From positions 1,813,501-1,877,500 of the forward strand of contig NZ_CP080649.1 of assembly GCF_019603315.1 (NCBI RefSeq): 64,000 nt of DNA. The letters run 5' to 3'. The DNA comes from Ruficoccus sp. ZRK36 (lineage in GTDB: Bacteria; Verrucomicrobiota; Verrucomicrobiia; Opitutales; Cerasicoccaceae). The notes below the pieces were generated by a model. It was not told the origin of the DNA. It searched no databases and saw only the letters and a program-made list of their open reading frames with translations. Shown one piece after another: positions 60,040 to 64,000 of the stretch (positions are counted from its first letter, which is position 1; every line of letters starts with the position of its first letter). A program made the position numbers and the translations under genes.

Positions 60040-62016
60040 ATGCCTGTAATAAAGTATTCTATGAGCGATCTGTATTTTGAGTCACCTGTACCTCCTAAAA
60101 GATTGGAATCGCTTATGAAAGTATCCTCACACTCCGAGACTTTGCCGCCTTCATTGGGCCGACTGCGCCTGAGCGGACCTGTTGCTGAGCACCTGGAAAC
60201 CTTTGCTTACGAGCGCATCATCTCCGAGCGGGCGCATCGGGTGGTCTTTCACGAAGCGGAGGACGCATTTCGCAATAAGCTGGACGACAGCTCCGGCGTG
60301 CATGGCATCTGGCAGGGCGAGTACTGGGGTAAATGGATGATCGGCGCAGTGCGTCACTGTGAGTATGTCCACGACACGGAACTTAAGGAGTTTATCCGAA
60401 CCAGCGTGCATACGCTGATGGAGATGCAGGAGCCCTCCGGGTATATCGGCACTTACCGTGACCCGATGAACATTTTCCCCGCTGACCCTGCTGTGACCGA
60501 AAAGGCGCTGGGGTGGCCGTGTAACTGGAACTGGAACATCTGGTGCCGCAAGTACACCCTGTGGGGCCTGCTAGAGGCCTACCGCCTGCTCGGCGAGTCG
60601 GAGATCTTGCACGCGGCCGAGCGGCTGGCCATGCACTTAATTACCTCGCTGAAGGAGAATGGGATACGACTCGGACAGACGGGAACCTTTGCCGGGGTGG
60701 CCAGCGGCTCGATTCTCAAGCCAATGCTGCTGCTGTATCGTCAGACCGGGGATGAGCGCTACCTGGAATTTTCCCAGGAGATCGTGGCTGATTGGAGGCG
60801 CGAGGACGACCTGTGTCCGAACCTTATCACTAACGCGCTTAGCGGAAAGCCGGTCCATGAGTGGTACGGGAATCCCCATGACTTCGCCAAGGCCTACGAG
60901 ATGATGTCCTGCTTCGAAGGAGTCATCGAGCTCTACCGAATCACGCGAGAGCGCGAACTGCTCGAAAGCGTCATCTGTTTTCACCGGCTGCTAAAAGAGC
61001 ATGAGTACAACGTGGTCCACTCGGTCGGCTTTAATGACATCTTTCACCATGGGTCCTCGCAGATCAGTGCCATCACTGAGCCCTGCGATGTTATCCACTG
61101 GATGCGCCTGAACGGAGAGCTCTACCTGGAGACCGGTGACAGCGTTTACCTGGACGATTTTGAGCTGGCATTCTATAACCCCTTTCTGGCCTCCGTGTGT
61201 CGGGACGGTAAGTGGGGAGCCCGTGGCGTGCGCAGCCATACTCGCCATCTCTACGTTTTTGAGCAGGCCAAAATGAAGCATAACCACTGCTGTGTGGACA
61301 ACATGCCGCGAGGCTTCCTCAACTTCGCCCAAATGGCCACCACCGTGAACGATAACGGTGTTTCGGTGAACTTCTATTCGCCTTTTGAGTCCGAGCTGGA
61401 GCTGCCCTCCGGCGGCTCGATCAAGCTCTGTGTCAGCGGTGACTATCTCGGTACCGGTAAGGTGCAGATCACCTGGGATGCAAAGCTTGATAAGCCCATT
61501 GTGCTGCGCCTTCGTATCCCGGGATGGGCGATGTCAGCCACGCTGGAGATCGAGGGTGCGCTGGAAACTGAGCGTACGACGCCAACGGGAGAGGGGGAGT
61601 GGTTTGACCTTGCCGTCGAGTCCGGTCAGTCCAGTGCAGAGTTGTGCTTTGAGCGCGAGCTTGTTGTGCGTGAGCACGCAGCTACGCCTGATGTTCCGGC
61701 CTGGCACCGCAAGCGCTGGATTGAGCCAGGCATCGAGTCGTTGATGCGTACTGAGCGTGGCAGCACTCTGCAGTACGGGCCGCTATTGCTCGCCCGCAGT
61801 CGTTTTATCGGAAATACGGAGGAGGAGATGTTTGGCCCGCCGCTGTCGGCCGGTTTTACGTGCACGCTCACGCCCATCGCACCCAACGGAGTGGACTATG
61901 CCTTCGAGGCCGAGATACATGATGGCAGTCGATCGCTTCAGACAAAGGTCTGTGACTTTGCATCTGCCGGGAACGTCATCACCGAAGAGGCGAAGCTGTT
62001 CAGCGTTTTCTTTTAG
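60040..62016 (+). CDS. GH127-family beta-L-arabinofuranosidase-like enzyme (DUF1680)
   Basis: A 658-residue protein without signal peptide. The (alpha/alpha)6 barrel has HGIWQGEYWGKWMIGAVRHC, GYIGTYRDPMN, WNWNIWCRKYTLWGLLEAYR and the signature HNHCCVDNMPRG. The Cys pair (417-418 counted from this start) corresponds to the GH127 zinc ligand and cysteine nucleophile; the other Cys and the Glu ligand lie upstream (ITEPCDVIHWMRLNGELYLE). A beta-sandwich follows (VLRLRIPGWAMSATLEIEG). A start at 60061 is also possible. The family removes beta-L-arabinofuranose from plant glycans, although some members have other targets. Probably controlled by the AraC gene before it. Confidence 0.9.
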   Translation: MPVIKYSMSDLYFESPVPPKRLESLMKVSSHSETLPPSLGRLRLSGPVAEHLETFAYERIISERAHRVVFHEAEDAFRNKLDDSSGVHGIWQGEYWGKWMIGAVRHCEYVHDTELKEFIRTSVHTLMEMQEPSGYIGTYRDPMNIFPADPAVTEKALGWPCNWNWNIWCRKYTLWGLLEAYRLLGESEILHAAERLAMHLITSLKENGIRLGQTGTFAGVASGSILKPMLLLYRQTGDERYLEFSQEIVADWRREDDLCPNLITNALSGKPVHEWYGNPHDFAKAYEMMSCFEGVIELYRITRERELLESVICFHRLLKEHEYNVVHSVGFNDIFHHGSSQISAITEPCDVIHWMRLNGELYLETGDSVYLDDFELAFYNPFLASVCRDGKWGARGVRSHTRHLYVFEQAKMKHNHCCVDNMPRGFLNFAQMATTVNDNGVSVNFYSPFESELELPSGGSIKLCVSGDYLGTGKVQITWDAKLDKPIVLRLRIPGWAMSATLEIEGALETERTTPTGEGEWFDLAVESGQSSAELCFERELVVREHAATPDVPAWHRKRWIEPGIESLMRTERGSTLQYGPLLLARSRFIGNTEEEMFGPPLSAGFTCTLTPIAPNGVDYAFEAEIHDGSRSLQTKVCDFASAGNVITEEAKLFSVFF

Positions 62017-62120
62017 TATCGAGGGGCGACGTGTGTCTGCGCGGCATCTGTGGCATTTGAAGGGTGCGGAGTCAAGGCATGCTGAGAGCTGCGGCTGGCT
62101 TAACGTGCTACCAGAACTTT

Positions 62121-62228
62121 TCGAAACTAACCTTTAAGTCATGGGCTGCCTTTATAACCAAACGCTCAGTCACACCATTGACCCGTCTGGACTGAATCTC
62201 AACGGGGTACTGTTTGCGTAGACAGGTC
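62121..62228 (+). repeat. dispersed repeat, segment C fragment
   Basis: Matches 10861-11009 with about 45 bases missing after CATGGGCT. The last 77 bases agree at 55 positions without gaps, and a stop codon in one frame (GTTTGCGTAG versus GTTTGTATAG) is kept. It fills most of the gap between the GH127 gene and the convergent symporter gene. Confidence 0.6.
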
Positions 62229-62238
62229 AAGGCCACGG

Positions 62239-64000
62239 TCAGGCCTGGTCAGACCCGGTTGCAGCCTGATTGAGATTGCCGACGTGTTCGGGCTCTTCCT
62301 TTTCTGAGGCCTCCCGAGCCGCCATAATAGCCTCCACGTTTTTCTGCGCACGGAGCCCGCCGAGGTATAGCAGCAGTCCCGATAGGATGACGAAAAGGGA
62401 CACCGCCAGGATGCAGAGGCGGCTGAATAGATCATTGGGGACGAGCAGGATCAGCATAATCAGCGCTCCCACCGCCATGACGGACTTACCCAGCAAGTAG
62501 TACTGAGCATAGTCGATGGTGGACGAGCCAATCTCCTTCTCGTAGTCGATCGGCTTGTGCATCATCTTGAAGAAGTTGTCGATCTCCTCACGAGATTTCT
62601 CGGAGGAGGTACGGTTCATCAGGCGGCAGACAATGGTCGCCAGTGTCCCACAGATCAAAATCCACATCGTGCGCTCCTGGACCGTCCACTGCTCGCCGCT
62701 CAGGTAGCCGTCGATAAACGACCAGATCGAGGGGATCATGCAGCCTCCAAAGATCGGGAAATATGACCATTTGGGTAGCTTTTTGAGCCACAGGCCCATC
62801 AGCTTGGGGAAGCCCATCGGCACGCCGATGACCGAGCCGATGATCAGATAGGCATCAAAGAGTGCGATCTCGCTCTGGTTCGCCAGCAGCAGCGCATAGC
62901 TCACAATGATCAACCCGAGGATCAGCGTTGAGATATGGCAGATGCGGATATCTGTTTTCGGTGAAAGTTCCTTGTGGTACCCAAGCGCCCCCCGCAAGCG
63001 AGGGATCATGTTGCGGGCAATAACGCCCACCTGGCCGTTTAGCCCGGAGTCCATGCTACTCATCGTAGCCGCAAACATGGCCGCAATCATCATGCCCATC
63101 ATGCCGTTGGGGAGGAGTTTCATGGCGATAAACGCGTAGGCTGTCTCGGTCGGTTTCTCCACAGCACTGGCCATGATCTCATCCGCGAACATGAACCGCG
63201 CAACCATCGGCGGGACGAACCAGATCAGGCTCCCGATGGCCATCATGATAAAGGCCCACCAGGAGGCACGGGCGGCTTCCTTGCCGTCGCGCGCCGAGAT
63301 ATAACGCCCGGCTGAGCTGAGGCTGATCTGACTGTATAGCTGCATGAAAAAGATCACGATGGCCCACTTGTATGTGAAGCGGTCTCCCGAGAAGTGACCC
63401 GGATCGTTAAAGAAGCGAAAATCCTCCGCGAAGCGCGGATCGCTGAAATAACTGAAGAACTCTCCAAATCCCCCAATGGCTCGCAGCGACAGGAAAAACA
63501 CCAGCGCCGTAATCGCAAACATCACCAGTGCCTGCACAAAGTCCGTCGCCATGACCGCCCATTTCCCCCCGGTGGTGGAGTAGAAAACCACGATCAGGCA
63601 GATCGTTATCATGACGGGCACCAGTGGCAGGTTCAGCACCGTGCTGGCAAAGAGCGAGAGCGCGTACAGCTGGATGGCAGCCCCAAACGGCCCCAGGAAC
63701 ACACCGGCGATGGCCGAGAACTGCTCGACCGATATGCCGAAGCGCATGCGTATCACATCCACGGTCGTGTAGGCCCGCGTCTGCCTGAACCATGGACCCA
63801 GGAACAGCCCCCCGACCGCAAATCCAGCACAGTTAGCCAGGTAAAGAACCAGCAGGCTCGGCCCAGCCTCGTAGGCTGCCGAAGCGTTTCCCGTAAAGGT
63901 GAAGGCACTGATTCCACTCATCAGGATACTCGTACCGACCAGCCACCATGTGCCACGACCACCGCCGCGCACGAAGTCGCTGAGGTCTTTGTTGAAACGG
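62239..64000 (-). CDS. sodium/solute symporter (SSS family), 5' end outside window
   Basis: At least 587 residues with about 12 membrane helices. The visible N-terminal part reads FNKDLSDFVRGGGRGTWWLV, the usual xDFxxGGR opening of SSS transporters, so the first 20-30 residues are beyond the window. Other signatures are YTTVDVIRMRFGISVEQFSA, GGKWAVMATDFVQALVMFAI and AAMFAATMSSMDSGLNGQVG, the sodium-site helix. The C-terminal tail is charged. It is convergent with the GH127 gene. By context it imports sugars or uronates released by the lyases and hydrolases around it. Confidence 0.93.
   Translation of the reverse strand, partial: RFNKDLSDFVRGGGRGTWWLVGTSILMSGISAFTFTGNASAAYEAGPSLLVLYLANCAGFAVGGLFLGPWFRQTRAYTTVDVIRMRFGISVEQFSAIAGVFLGPFGAAIQLYALSLFASTVLNLPLVPVMITICLIVVFYSTTGGKWAVMATDFVQALVMFAITALVFFLSLRAIGGFGEFFSYFSDPRFAEDFRFFNDPGHFSGDRFTYKWAIVIFFMQLYSQISLSSAGRYISARDGKEAARASWWAFIMMAIGSLIWFVPPMVARFMFADEIMASAVEKPTETAYAFIAMKLLPNGMMGMMIAAMFAATMSSMDSGLNGQVGVIARNMIPRLRGALGYHKELSPKTDIRICHISTLILGLIIVSYALLLANQSEIALFDAYLIIGSVIGVPMGFPKLMGLWLKKLPKWSYFPIFGGCMIPSIWSFIDGYLSGEQWTVQERTMWILICGTLATIVCRLMNRTSSEKSREEIDNFFKMMHKPIDYEKEIGSSTIDYAQYYLLGKSVMAVGALIMLILLVPNDLFSRLCILAVSLFVILSGLLLYLGGLRAQKNVEAIMAAREASEKEEPEHVGNLNQAATGSDQA

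Noticed and set aside
1-64000. CRISPR array or cas genes
   Set aside because: No regularly spaced repeats were found; the RecB/Cas4-like nuclease at 36724-37545 stands without any other cas gene.

Overview
The window looks like DNA from a Verrucomicrobiota bacterium of the Opitutales/Puniceicoccales type. The reasons are a sigma factor paired with a Ser/Thr kinase, PEP-CTERM proteins, stand-alone type IV-pilin-like proteins placed inside polysaccharide gene clusters, and many glycoside hydrolases, Na+/solute symporters and AraC/LacI regulators. This is judged from protein families only; no search was run.

Two regions are joined at about 39.7 kb. Positions 1 to 39,704 are an accessory island. 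Its right end is marked by a tyrosine integrase (38161-39558) next to the 3' half of a tRNA-Thr(UGU) gene (39659-39704), which I read as attR. The left end and the intact tRNA are outside the window. From left to right the island holds: a recombinase-linked remnant and a Fic protein; a frameshifted NERD protein; a sigma-like factor with a transmembrane kinase; a Gp37/Gp68-like (DUF5131) fusion and an unknown protein; three secreted proteins; an XRE gene inside a dispersed repeat; a type I restriction operon (ParD-like, HsdM, HsdS, Shedu-like nuclease, HsdR) followed by a GmrSD-type protein; a recent IS66 copy with 8-bp target duplication; a tryptophan-rich repeat protein; a small membrane protein with a DnaE-like protein that has lost its catalytic aspartates; a WYL regulator and a second GmrSD-type protein; a DEDD exonuclease; truncated Rhs ends with candidate immunity genes; and a DUF1573, DUF932 and RecB-like nuclease module beside the integrase.

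Positions 39.7 to 64.0 kb look like host sequence devoted to plant or algal polysaccharide use: a LacI regulator, a heparinase II/III-like lyase, two pilin-like proteins, three related or PEP-CTERM secreted proteins, three AraC regulators, an alpha/beta hydrolase, a large GH5-like enzyme, a GH42-like enzyme, a GH127 beta-L-arabinofuranosidase-like enzyme and two SSS symporters. Extracellular cleavage, uptake and cytoplasmic trimming can be drawn from these genes, but the substrate is not determined.

The most unusual items are the catalytically dead PHP-less DnaE homologue, the Shedu-like nuclease and orphan ParD built into a type I operon, an 18-bp palindrome (TGTMAACCATGGTTKACA) present three times in the island, and a degenerate dispersed repeat whose longest copy carries an XRE gene, with fragments at 39.9, 47.8 and 62.1 kb.
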